This document shows positions 1-7,242 of a stretch of 32,525 nt of DNA, piece after piece. Made by a program: the position numbers and the translations under genes. Under the pieces are notes generated by a model. It was not told the DNA's origin, did not search any database, and saw nothing but the letters and a program-made list of their open reading frames with translations. The first letter of the stretch is position 1; every line of letters begins with the position of its first letter. This DNA is from Bacillota bacterium (lineage in GTDB: Bacteria; Bacillota; Clostridia; Lachnospirales; Lachnospiraceae). The stretch lies in contig JAQXYZ010000121.1 in the NCBI GenBank assembly GCA_029226935.1, forward strand, positions 1 to 32,525. Direction: 5' to 3'.

Positions 1-319
1 CACTTAAAAGCTTTCCTTCATCCCATTTTTCGGTCAGTGCCGTATAATATTGATCCAGCACCTCCCCATACTGCTCATTGTAAGAGGAAGCCGCATCTCC
101 CTCGTATTCGAAATCCTCTTCTATAGCTTCCTCTTCTACATCTTCCTCTTCTACAGCTTCCTCTTCTACAGCTTCCTCTTTTACAGCTTCCTCTTCTATC
201 TCACCAATCTGTTCAACATTCACTGTTTCTGACTGCACATCCTCATCCGAACCACAGGCAGAAATTGAAAATGCCATTACGCAGGCTGCACATAACCATA
301 ATAATTTTTTTCTTTTCAT
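1..319 (-). CDS. Acidic lipoprotein, 3' end outside window (partial)
   Basis: The frame opens at ATG 319 behind a GGAG ribosome binding site and stays open to the window edge, so only about 106 N-terminal residues are seen. It starts with a basic n-region (MKRKK), a hydrophobic stretch and a lipobox ending SISAC, so a diacylated extracytoplasmic lipoprotein is expected. The mature part begins very acidic, with five to six near-identical EEEAV-type pentads coded by a 15-bp tandem repeat, followed by a more ordinary sequence (SYNEQYGEVLDQYYTAL). I do not recognise the family, and the functional domain lies beyond the window. It is transcribed in the same direction as the giant C11 protease upstream, but 265 bp and a hairpin separate them, so it is probably its own unit. 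Confidence 0.8.
   Translation of the reverse strand, partial: MKRKKLLWLCAACVMAFSISACGSDEDVQSETVNVEQIGEIEEEAVKEEAVEEEAVEEEDVEEEAIEEDFEYEGDAASSYNEQYGEVLDQYYTALTEKWDEGKLLS
114..200 (-). repeat. 15-bp tandem repeat inside lipoprotein gene
   Basis: About six copies of a 15-bp unit (plus strand GCTTCCTCTTCTACA with 1-3 changes per copy) lie in tandem. Each codes a pentad of the type V/A-E-E-E-A just after the lipid-anchor cysteine. The unit length is a multiple of three, so gain or loss of copies would keep the frame. Confidence 0.75.
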
Positions 320-528
320 ATTTTGTTCTCCTTGCACTACATACAATCAATCATGTTTCTTTCTGCTTCCTTCAAAATAGCAGAAACGTCTGCACCCTCT
401 ATATCCAGATTTTCCGCCCTGCAATCTGTCAAGCAGCTGCCTTGCAAGAAATAATGTTCTTGATTCCTTTCGCACACAGGCGTTCACAAATAATATTTTT
501 TCCATCAAATCTGCACCTTTCTATGCAG

Positions 529-553
529 AACAGAGGCTGTATAAGCCTCTGTT
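529..553 (-). terminator. Hairpin downstream of giant C11 protease gene
   Basis: A perfect 10-bp inverted repeat (AACAGAGGCT / AGCCTCTGTT) with a 5-nt loop lies about 31 nt past the stop codon at 585. There is no good U-tract on the minus-strand side, so it may be a weak terminator or an mRNA 3'-end stabilising hairpin. The rest of the 320-584 gap holds no convincing gene or promoter. Confidence 0.45.
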
Positions 554-584
554 CCTGCTGACATTTCTATTTTTTATATCCTTG

Positions 585-3500
585 TCAAGCCGCATTCGGA
601 GTTGCCGCTGCATCCGGGAGCGGTGTCGACTCAGGATTTGATACCGGTGTAGGTGCCACTGTTGGAGTCGGTTCCACTGTTGGAGTCGGTTCCGCTGTCG
701 GTATGGATGTTGGCACTGCCGATGATGCAGGTGTCGGGCTTGGTGTTACTTCTGTATCCGGTGCTCCTGTGGGCAATGCCGATGGAACTACAGTTGCCAT
801 AGGTGTCGGCGATACTGTTGCTTCGGGAGTCCCCATAGGCGTCGCGGTCGGTGTCGGCGATACTGTAGGTGTTGCGGTGGGTACCAACGCTGTCGCAGAT
901 AAACGTCTCATGGAAAACATTGTGGGGGCTTCCGAACTGAATTCAGGCAGTTGGTCTGTCTTAAAACAGCTTAGCTTACCTTCACTATTTCCACACTCAA
1001 TCAGAAGTCGCCTTCCATCCCGCACATTCGAATACTCTACTTCCTCAAGCACTATGTCTGAACTCAGTTCATATGTTTCCTTCGAATACCATGTGCTTAC
1101 ATCTCCACCCGGCTTCTGGAGGCTCTGTATAATGTACTGATAAGTAGTAGTATCATCATTTATTAATTGGTTCCAATCAGAATCAGCCTCATTAACTGCT
1201 ATGTCTCCGCTCTCTTTCTTTATCATAATGAGCTTCCATTTAATTGTCTCTTCTTCATTGGACTCTTCTTCACTTGCCGCTTGCTTTTCAAAAATAAGCT
1301 GCGCGTTCTCACTTTCGGAATCACTGTTCAGTCTTACGTTCACGCTCATGAAAGTGCCCTCGGTTGTTGTTTCAATTGGAATTTTTTCACTACGATCTTC
1401 AATGCCAATCTGATACTCCGTTGCACCTCGATAACCTGTTACATCAAATTCCTTCTTATTATTATAGGTATCGGAAAAATCAGAAAAATCCAAAAAGCCT
1501 GTCAGGTAGTCTCTGGTTTCTATTCCGCCTTCACTGTTTACTGCCTCCATGGAAGCGGCATAGAGATAGAACGTCACATTCGTAACCTCTTCTTCAGTAT
1601 CCTCATCCTTATATGTTATGTTCAAAGATGTATTATCCACCAGTTCCACACTGCTAATCACATCAGTCCAATTCTCTTCTGTGGAACCTCCCAGGAGTTC
1701 CTTGAGAGAGCCACCCTCAAAGTAATCTGTATTATCATCTGAATCTTTAACTACTACCATCAGGTCTCTGTCTTCCCACACATCAGAATAGCTCTTTGAG
1801 GTCAAAGTAATCGTATCCGATAAGGAATAGATTGCATTTGAATAACATACGCCTTCTTTGCCTTCAACTTTATATCTGTAATACCCATAAGAATAATCTT
1901 TGTCCAGCGTATAACTATGGAATTGTCTGAGCTCCTTATCATAACTATAATACGCACCACCAATAACATCAATTCCATCCAGTTCCCAGGTATCATTCTC
2001 CACATCTAAAACAAAATTAATCTTTGCATCATCCCTTGCAATGTACTTGCCATCAGCCTCCTGAGAATAGGTCTTTACATCCACCATTCTGAATGTCTTA
2101 AGCTCACTATCAATTTCATCCATATCTTCAGTCGTTGGAACAGGGATACCGTCACTGCCATTTACCCGAATCCAGTATTCATATTCATCAATGGCTTCCG
2201 TCTTATCTATATCCTCCCATATCTGCATAAGCGGTTCCGAAATTCCGGTGGCAAAGTCATAGAGAAGCTGCGAGGTAAGATATTGTCCTCCATAGATTAC
2301 TTCACCCGTCTCCTTCTTCATATCCATTTTACTGCTAAGATAAAACTCTGTGCTATACAGTGTTTCCCTAATGTATTGCTTTTTATCAGGATTGAAATAT
2401 ACCCGAAGCGTATTATTCTCTCCGGCTTCAATTTTTTGAATGATATCTTCCCACTCACCTTGAACCGCCGGAACATTCTGATATACATATTTATTCAAAA
2501 AGTTCTTGTATGTAGGAAATATTTTCATATCCCCATAATATGCCTCATATTTCGTCTTATGAAGCGATTTGAAATTTTCAAAATAAATGGTAACACCATG
2601 GATTCTCTCAGTTTCCTGTGTTGACTTCTGATAAACGATTGCCCCCGTTCCATCCACTGACAGCAGATTTCTTAAGTTTGTCATATGCTCCGAAGAAATC
2701 CCCTTCTGCTTCAACAAATCCAGAAAATGGATCAAATCAATCTGACAAAAAGTGCTCAGATCCTCATTCCATCCAAACTCCATTACCTCATCTCTTGCTG
2801 CAACAAATTTGGAATACCAGTCAGGATCTGTATCGGCATATGTCATCATGTCTCTTGCCCATGCCTCAAATTCATCCCCCAATTCCAAAATCTTGTTCAG
2901 ATTAACCAACGACATGGTCTGAACCTGATTCAGATTGTAAGAAGACTTGTTCTTACAAAAATCATCTACAATCTTTTTTCCTATTGTTTCTATATCATTG
3001 CCCTGCAAGAGTTTGGGGAATTCACTGTACTCCCAGCCGCCGCGCTCTATCTCTTCCGAAGAAATATAGTAATTTCCATACTGCGCCAGCACTGCCATCA
3101 CCTCAATAGAGGACATCAGACAGGCATCCATACCGATAAAACTCCACTTCTTACCGTCCTTTCTCAGCTTACTGCTGTTAAAGGCAGAGCCAAGTTCAGG
3201 AAGCTCCAATAAATCTTTTTCATCACTATCCGTTTTTACATTCGCATCAATACATACACCTGCCACACCGGAGCCATGATTCCAGAGGATAATGCTGTAT
3301 TCCTCTGCCTTGTAATGGTCGTATGCAAAATCCATAAACCCTGCCAGTAATGCAGGATTTCCCATATTCTTCCCATCGACCCCCAAGGGCAGGTCTCTAA
3401 GGTCTGCCACCTTCTTTAAGGTATCTTCATTCAACAGATCACTTGCCTCTCGGGAGCTAAAGGTAGTTGCCTGAGGATGTACTTCATAAATCACTGCATT

Positions 3501-4346
3501 TTTATTTCCACAGCTATTCATTAAATATTGCTGGCTGGTATTGCTATTACTCCAATCTACATTCCCACCCAAAAGGACAAGCACATTTACCTCATCAGAA
3601 TCAAAATTTGAACTGATAAGCCCACTCAAATCCGTCGGTATCTGCGAAATAAGGTCAGAACCACAAAGGTAGATGAGCATGGTATGCTTTTTCTTTGCTG
3701 TATCTCCATCCGTAGGAAGTGTCATTTCCTTTCCTGTCTCATCCGTACAAATATACTGAGAAAGGTCAATCGGTGTAATTTCACTGTAAACCGGAAATGA
3801 GTAACCATTGGGACCCTTTTCTTCCCCGCGGGTTACCGTGATTTCCTGTTCTCCTCCCGAACCTGAATCTCCGGATGTTTCCGGCACCGCAGTGGGCTTA
3901 GGAGTAGGTTTGGGAGTCGCTGTAGGAGAAGCCGTTGGTGTTGGTGTAGAAGTTGGCGAAGTTGCACTCCCTTTTTGTTTTTTATTACTGCCTGACGCTG
4001 TATTTTCTGAATCGGATGCATCTGCTTCTTCGTTCTTTCCATTCTGCTCCGACTCCTGAACTTCCGTCATACCCGATTCATTCACAGAAGGCTCTTTGAA
4101 TGGGATCTGCGCTTCCTCTTGCTGCATATTCTGCAATGTTCCAATTGCTCCGCTTGAATCCCCCGCCGCATTTTTTCCGGCATTTTTCTGATAAAGACTT
4201 ACAGCTCCATAGGCGCCGATTCCTGACAGCAATACCAGCGCCAGAACGATTCCTGCGGTTGCAAGCTTATGTTCCTTCAGCCATCCCATCATGAGAAGGC
4301 TCTTTTTGCTTTTTTCTCCCTGCTGTTCATCTTCCCACTTTTTCAT
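585..4346 (-). CDS. Giant membrane-anchored clostripain-like (C11) cysteine protease
   Basis: This 1253-residue protein has a cytoplasmic N-terminus and one membrane segment at about residues 28-50. A Ser/Thr/Pro-rich linker (about 125-160) leads to an exported C11 peptidase domain from about 220. The catalytic His is seen in ILWNHGSG (His357) and the catalytic Cys in GMDACLMS (Cys409). C11 enzymes cleave after basic residues, usually after self-activation. The middle (about 650-1150) is an unrecognised, probably beta-rich region. The last about 95 residues are Pro/Thr-rich TPTATP-like repeats without an LPXTG motif, so anchoring is by the N-terminal helix. It is much longer than typical clostripains (about 500 residues). 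It follows the redox trio, from which it is separated by a terminator and its own TTGTGAC-repeat promoter. The start ATG has only a weak GAG-type ribosome binding site, so the start is moderately certain. Confidence 0.88.
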   Translation of the reverse strand: MKKWEDEQQGEKSKKSLLMMGWLKEHKLATAGIVLALVLLSGIGAYGAVSLYQKNAGKNAAGDSSGAIGTLQNMQQEEAQIPFKEPSVNESGMTEVQESEQNGKNEEADASDSENTASGSNKKQKGSATSPTSTPTPTASPTATPKPTPKPTAVPETSGDSGSGGEQEITVTRGEEKGPNGYSFPVYSEITPIDLSQYICTDETGKEMTLPTDGDTAKKKHTMLIYLCGSDLISQIPTDLSGLISSNFDSDEVNVLVLLGGNVDWSNSNTSQQYLMNSCGNKNAVIYEVHPQATTFSSREASDLLNEDTLKKVADLRDLPLGVDGKNMGNPALLAGFMDFAYDHYKAEEYSIILWNHGSGVAGVCIDANVKTDSDEKDLLELPELGSAFNSSKLRKDGKKWSFIGMDACLMSSIEVMAVLAQYGNYYISSEEIERGGWEYSEFPKLLQGNDIETIGKKIVDDFCKNKSSYNLNQVQTMSLVNLNKILELGDEFEAWARDMMTYADTDPDWYSKFVAARDEVMEFGWNEDLSTFCQIDLIHFLDLLKQKGISSEHMTNLRNLLSVDGTGAIVYQKSTQETERIHGVTIYFENFKSLHKTKYEAYYGDMKIFPTYKNFLNKYVYQNVPAVQGEWEDIIQKIEAGENNTLRVYFNPDKKQYIRETLYSTEFYLSSKMDMKKETGEVIYGGQYLTSQLLYDFATGISEPLMQIWEDIDKTEAIDEYEYWIRVNGSDGIPVPTTEDMDEIDSELKTFRMVDVKTYSQEADGKYIARDDAKINFVLDVENDTWELDGIDVIGGAYYSYDKELRQFHSYTLDKDYSYGYYRYKVEGKEGVCYSNAIYSLSDTITLTSKSYSDVWEDRDLMVVVKDSDDNTDYFEGGSLKELLGGSTEENWTDVISSVELVDNTSLNITYKDEDTEEEVTNVTFYLYAASMEAVNSEGGIETRDYLTGFLDFSDFSDTYNNKKEFDVTGYRGATEYQIGIEDRSEKIPIETTTEGTFMSVNVRLNSDSESENAQLIFEKQAASEEESNEEETIKWKLIMIKKESGDIAVNEADSDWNQLINDDTTTYQYIIQSLQKPGGDVSTWYSKETYELSSDIVLEEVEYSNVRDGRRLLIECGNSEGKLSCFKTDQLPEFSSEAPTMFSMRRLSATALVPTATPTVSPTPTATPMGTPEATVSPTPMATVVPSALPTGAPDTEVTPSPTPASSAVPTSIPTAEPTPTVEPTPTVAPTPVSNPESTPLPDAAATPNAA

Positions 4347-4435
4347 TTCACTGTTCTCGCTTTCTACCTTTCGAATACTTTCAGTTTATGTTCCAAATCG
4401 TAACTAAAAAAAATCATTAATATGTATATTGTTTC

Positions 4436-4469
4436 ATTATAACATAACAGGGTCACAAAAGGGACACAA
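4436..4469 (-). promoter_or_regulatory. Motif-A promoter before giant C11 protease
   Basis: On the minus strand, TTGTGTC (4469-4463), 4 nt, TTGTGAC (4458-4452), a 10-nt spacer and TATAAT (4441-4436) follow each other. The two heptads are 11 bp apart start to start and sit where a -35 box would be. Predicted transcription starts near 4428, giving an about 80-nt leader. The same arrangement occurs at 6766-6810 and 12734-12768. Confidence 0.75.
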
Positions 4470-4506
4470 AAACTCCCCATTCAACCGTTTCCGGCAGAAT
4501 GGGAAG
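4468..4506 (-). terminator. Rho-independent terminator of the redox-trio operon
   Basis: On the minus strand a stem CTTCCCATTC / GAATGGGGAG (one G-U pair) is extended by an inner GCCG-GAAA-CGGT stem with a GAAA tetraloop and followed directly by TTTTT (4472-4468). The stem lies 15 nt past the TlpA stop codon. Its U-tract overlaps the first heptad of the motif-A promoter for the next gene. Confidence 0.85.
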
Positions 4507-4521
4507 CCTTACTTGCTCATA

Positions 4522-5667
4522 TTATTTCAGTAATGCATTAATGTTGTCCATATAATATTCTGTCAAATCAACTCCCGAACGGGCACCGATCAGAACTTCT
4601 CCAATCAAATTTCCCTGGCTGTCCACGAAAATTGTGGTAGGCGTATAGATCGTATACTGTCCAACCAATTCCAACAGCTGTTCATTCATTACAAGCTGTG
4701 TAAATTTGACGCCGGCCTTTTCGGCAATTGCAGCTGCCAATTCCCCATTTTCTTCCCCATCTACACACAAGCCAATGATATTGGCATTCTCAGGGAGCTG
4801 TTCAAATGCTGCCTGAAGCTCAGGCATTTCTTCACGGCAGGGTCCACAGCCTGTTCCCCATATATTAATCATTGTCACCTCATAATCCTTGAAGATATCC
4901 TGTGTCACATTATTTCCGTTCAGATCCACTGTCTGGAAGGAGGACAGATTAATTGCAGATGCTTTATCTGCCGCTGCCTGCTCCTGTGCCTCATAGTCAA
5001 CCGCATGTGCCGGGAAGATAACCAGATTTTCTTTAAGTTCATCCATAGAATCAATTACATATTGAAATAGCATAAGATCTGTCTCGCTGTATCCCTCTGT
5101 GGGAAGTGCTTCATTATAACAGAAATAGTAGTCCTTTCCTCCAAAGGTTCCTACTTTTTCTACATAGGAAAAGCGATTTCCATAATCACGGTCTGCAAAG
5201 AACGCTTCTGTGCTTCCTGCATCTCTGGTAATGATTGCAACGAATGGAAAGCCGGTTTCAAATATCTTGTAGTATGCTTTCTGTTTCTTCTCTTTTGAAA
5301 CATTCAAATCCTCATTGATTTTTTTAAATTCCTGAACTGTCTCTGATTTACCAATGCAAAATACCAGAGCATTTCCACAGTAATCCAAATATAAGTGATC
5401 GCCCAGTTCATCAACGTGTTCCCAATCATTCCATCTGTCAGGAATACCAAGCCCAAACCCATACTCTTCCATGTTTAACGTTGCCTCAGGTGCCTCATTC
5501 CCCTTGACAGTTTTCATGCCCTCTTCGGTATACTCTTCATTAAAATAGACATCTTTCCATTCACCATCTTTAATGGTAATGGTCTCTTTTTTCTTTCCAC
5601 AACCTACCAGTGCTCCCACTGCCAAAGCAAGTACCAATAAAGCTGCTGTCAACTGTTTCTTTTTCAT
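4522..5667 (-). CDS. TlpA-type thioredoxin-fold lipoprotein
   Basis: The start is ATG 5667, which overlaps the upstream stop as ATGA and has GGAGG four bases before it. A longer frame to 5742 exists but lacks the signal sequence at its end. The 381-residue product has a lipoprotein signal (lipobox ALVGC, Cys23) and an unrecognised N-terminal region of about 215 residues (motif GFGLGIPDRWNDW). A C-terminal TlpA/ResA-like thioredoxin domain carries the CGPC active site (Cys274, Cys277) in NIWGTGCGPC and the cis-Pro region YTPTTIF. It should reduce or oxidise disulfides outside the membrane, with electrons probably passed from the polytopic 4Fe-4S protein encoded just upstream. The long extra N-terminal domain is unusual for TlpA proteins and may bind a client. 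Confidence 0.9.
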   Translation of the reverse strand: MKKKQLTAALLVLALAVGALVGCGKKKETITIKDGEWKDVYFNEEYTEEGMKTVKGNEAPEATLNMEEYGFGLGIPDRWNDWEHVDELGDHLYLDYCGNALVFCIGKSETVQEFKKINEDLNVSKEKKQKAYYKIFETGFPFVAIITRDAGSTEAFFADRDYGNRFSYVEKVGTFGGKDYYFCYNEALPTEGYSETDLMLFQYVIDSMDELKENLVIFPAHAVDYEAQEQAAADKASAINLSSFQTVDLNGNNVTQDIFKDYEVTMINIWGTGCGPCREEMPELQAAFEQLPENANIIGLCVDGEENGELAAAIAEKAGVKFTQLVMNEQLLELVGQYTIYTPTTIFVDSQGNLIGEVLIGARSGVDLTEYYMDNINALLK

Positions 5668-6521
5668 ATTTTCCTCCATTCTTCTGCCCTGTGGATACAA
5701 CCCTTCGGACAGGCATCCATACAGTTTCCACACCGAATACATTCCGGTGAGTTAATATCTTTGGTAACTTCAACTCCCATTTTACAGGTTCGCTCACACG
5801 TCTTACAGTTGACACATTTGCTCTTGTCAACTGTAAGACGGTACAGACTGAATTTATTAAAGAAGGAATAAAACGCTCCCAAAGGACATAGATATTTACA
5901 GAATGGTCTGTATATAATCATGGAAAGCACGATAATCAAAATTAATATGGATAACTTCCATCCGAATAATCCACCTATAGAGTTTCTTAACGGCGCATTT
6001 AGAGTAATTAGCGGCAATCCTGCTCCAAAGGTTCCTGCGGGGCACACATATTTACAGAACCATGTCTTTCCAAACCCAAACTCATCTCTCACAAATATGG
6101 GGAGAATGAGCACAAATAAAAATAACATCACATATTTCAGATAGCGAAGATACCTGTCCAATTTAACAGGAAGTTTTACCTTTTTAACCGGAATCTTATG
6201 AAGAAGATCCTGAAGCCATCCAAAGGGACATAAGAATCCACATATTACCCTTCCCAGCAGAACGCCGAACAGCATCAACGTTCCAAGTACATAGAAGGGA
6301 AATCTGTATTTATATCCGCTAAGCAATGACTGCAAAGCACCAATTGGGCATGCTCCCAGCGCTCCGGGGCAGGAATAGCAGTTTAATACAGGCACGCAGA
6401 ACTGCTTTGATTTTCCGGTAAAGATACTGCCCTTCTGATAACCAATGGCATAACCGTTAAACAATACCGTTGCCAGTAGCTGTATGATATTTCTTTTTGT
6501 TTCCTGTTTTACCTTTTTCAT
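5664..6521 (-). CDS. Polytopic 4Fe-4S membrane protein (NapH/CcoG-like)
   Basis: This 285-residue protein has about five membrane segments and three CxxxCP motifs typical of the NapH/RnfB-associated family (CGFLCPFG, CKYVCPAG, CKYLCPLG), plus an N-terminal CYSCPGALGAC stretch. The C-terminus has two ferredoxin-type clusters: Cys236/239/242/246 (CVNCKTCERTC) and Cys261/264/267/271 (CIRCGNCMDAC). It likely moves electrons across or to the outer face of the membrane to feed the TlpA lipoprotein. The start ATG 6521 has a GAGGGA ribosome binding site. The gene begins 13 nt after the CXXC micro-protein and overlaps the TlpA gene by 4 nt, so translation is probably coupled. Confidence 0.9.
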   Translation of the reverse strand: MKKVKQETKRNIIQLLATVLFNGYAIGYQKGSIFTGKSKQFCVPVLNCYSCPGALGACPIGALQSLLSGYKYRFPFYVLGTLMLFGVLLGRVICGFLCPFGWLQDLLHKIPVKKVKLPVKLDRYLRYLKYVMLFLFVLILPIFVRDEFGFGKTWFCKYVCPAGTFGAGLPLITLNAPLRNSIGGLFGWKLSILILIIVLSMIIYRPFCKYLCPLGAFYSFFNKFSLYRLTVDKSKCVNCKTCERTCKMGVEVTKDINSPECIRCGNCMDACPKGCIHRAEEWRKI

Positions 6522-6534
6522 TTGTTTCTATCCC

Positions 6535-6693
6535 TCATCCTATTCCAATGCACTGAAGGCAGACACTTACTGCCTTTTTCAGCACCTCTAACTGTTCTCC
6601 TCTGATAACTCCAAAGGTAATACTGGCAGCAGCCAGTACCAGAAGGGAAATTCTCAGTGTCCAGAGCTTCTTTTGTTCCATTCCTGTAATCAT
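6535..6693 (-). CDS. CD1871A-family CXXC micro-protein (52 aa)
   Basis: This small gene is easily missed because a longer shadow frame overlaps it. It encodes a 52-residue protein with one membrane helix (LRISLLVLAAASITFGVIRG) and a C-terminal CLQCIGIG tail, which is the hallmark of the CD1871A-type CXXC family known from clostridia. Start choice is open: ATG 6693 has AGAAAGGA almost touching it, and ATG 6681 (MEQKKLW) is the alternative. It is first in the operon with the 4Fe-4S protein and the TlpA lipoprotein, directly after the motif-A promoter at 6766-6810. The C-terminal CXXC may be a redox partner of one of those two proteins; this is inference. Confidence 0.82.
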   Translation of the reverse strand: MITGMEQKKLWTLRISLLVLAAASITFGVIRGEQLEVLKKAVSVCLQCIGIG

Positions 6694-6765
6694 TCCTTTC
6701 TCTGATATTCTTTTCTGACCTCTTAAATGACAAATTTTCTGTTGAATTTTCCAAAGTCCTTATTC

Positions 6766-6810
6766 ATTATAACATCCAAAGGTCACAAAAGAGACGCAAA
6801 AGGGACACAT
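6766..6810 (-). promoter_or_regulatory. Motif-A promoter before redox trio (three repeats)
   Basis: On the minus strand three heptads ATGTGTC (6810-6804), TTGCGTC (6799-6793) and TTGTGAC (6788-6782) are spaced exactly 11 bp. They are followed by a 10-nt spacer and TATAAT (6771-6766). Predicted start is near 6759, about 65 nt before ATG 6693. The upstream two repeats overlap the terminator hairpin of the preceding operon. Confidence 0.78.
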
Positions 6811-6833
6811 TCACTCTTTTGTGCCCCTTTTGC
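6796..6833 (-). terminator. Hairpin terminator of the partner-switch operon
   Basis: A 13-bp stem with one mismatch (GCAAAAGGGACAC with GTGCCCCTTTTGC on the plus strand) and a 12-nt loop starts 1 nt past the stop codon at 6835. On the minus strand it is followed by GTCTCTTTT, a modest T-rich tail. The stem contains the two upstream motif-A repeats, so terminator and operator share bases. Confidence 0.65.
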
Positions 6834-6834
6834 A

Positions 6835-7242
6835 TCATATTTTTTTCCACATAGTCAGAATATTTTCATGGTTTTCATAAGTGTAACTGTATCCATCCAT
6901 ATTTTTCTTCATGAGATAAATTCCCAGACCGCCCACTTCTCTCTCCTCTGCCGGAAGAGTCACATCGGGTTCCGGCTTATCCAGCGGATTAAATGGGATG
7001 CCCTGATCTCTAAACCGAAAAGTAAAGGTCTTCTCACAATCGTCATAGTCAATACCCAGCAACATTTCCCCCGTCTTTTCGGGGTAAGCATAGTGAGCAA
7101 TATTGACAAAGATTTCTTCGATGGAAACTGTGATCTGCATTAAAGTCCTCATTGGACACTCTGCCTTTTCAAGTTCTTCCTCTGCAAATGCTATCACCTT
7201 ATTTAAAGCAGCATCTTCTGCCGGGAAACTCTGCTCTGTCAC
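6835..7242 (-). CDS. RsbW/SpoIIAB-like anti-sigma serine kinase
   Basis: This 135-residue protein has a Bergerat-fold (HATPase_c) domain. The N-box is SIEEIFVNIAHYAYP (about residues 40-54), the G1 region DQGIPFNPL and the G2 region VGGLGIYLMKKNMD. Family members bind a partner and phosphorylate a STAS antagonist on Ser. It starts with GTG 7242, overlapping the phosphatase stop codon (GTGA), so the two are translationally coupled. No sigma factor gene is adjacent, so the protein it restrains is unknown and may be coded elsewhere or may not be a sigma factor. Confidence 0.88.
   Translation of the reverse strand: MTEQSFPAEDAALNKVIAFAEEELEKAECPMRTLMQITVSIEEIFVNIAHYAYPEKTGEMLLGIDYDDCEKTFTFRFRDQGIPFNPLDKPEPDVTLPAEEREVGGLGIYLMKKNMDGYSYTYENHENILTMWKKI

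Noticed and set aside
114-200. CRISPR-like array
   Set aside because: The 15-bp units are contiguous with no spacers and code acidic pentads in frame.
265-561. Plus-strand 98-residue open frame
   Set aside because: It overlaps the 5' end of the lipoprotein gene on the other strand, has no ribosome binding site and an unlikely composition.
703-1140. Plus-strand 145-residue frame rich in Val/Gly
   Set aside because: It is the antisense shadow of the Pro/Thr-rich tail of the giant C11 protease.
4400-4406. Single GTTAC-type element in the leader of the giant protease
   Set aside because: No partner lies 11 bp away and it is downstream of the -10 box, so it does not fit the motif-B promoter pattern.
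4436-4469. LytTR-type binding sites at the repeat promoters
   Set aside because: The heptads and the 11-bp phase do not fit the longer LytTR direct-repeat pattern, and neither regulator in the window has a LytTR domain.
6518-6754. A 78-residue open frame ahead of the 4Fe-4S gene
   Set aside because: It has no membrane or family signal and runs in a different frame over the convincing 52-residue CXXC micro-protein, which has the expected CLQCIGIG tail.
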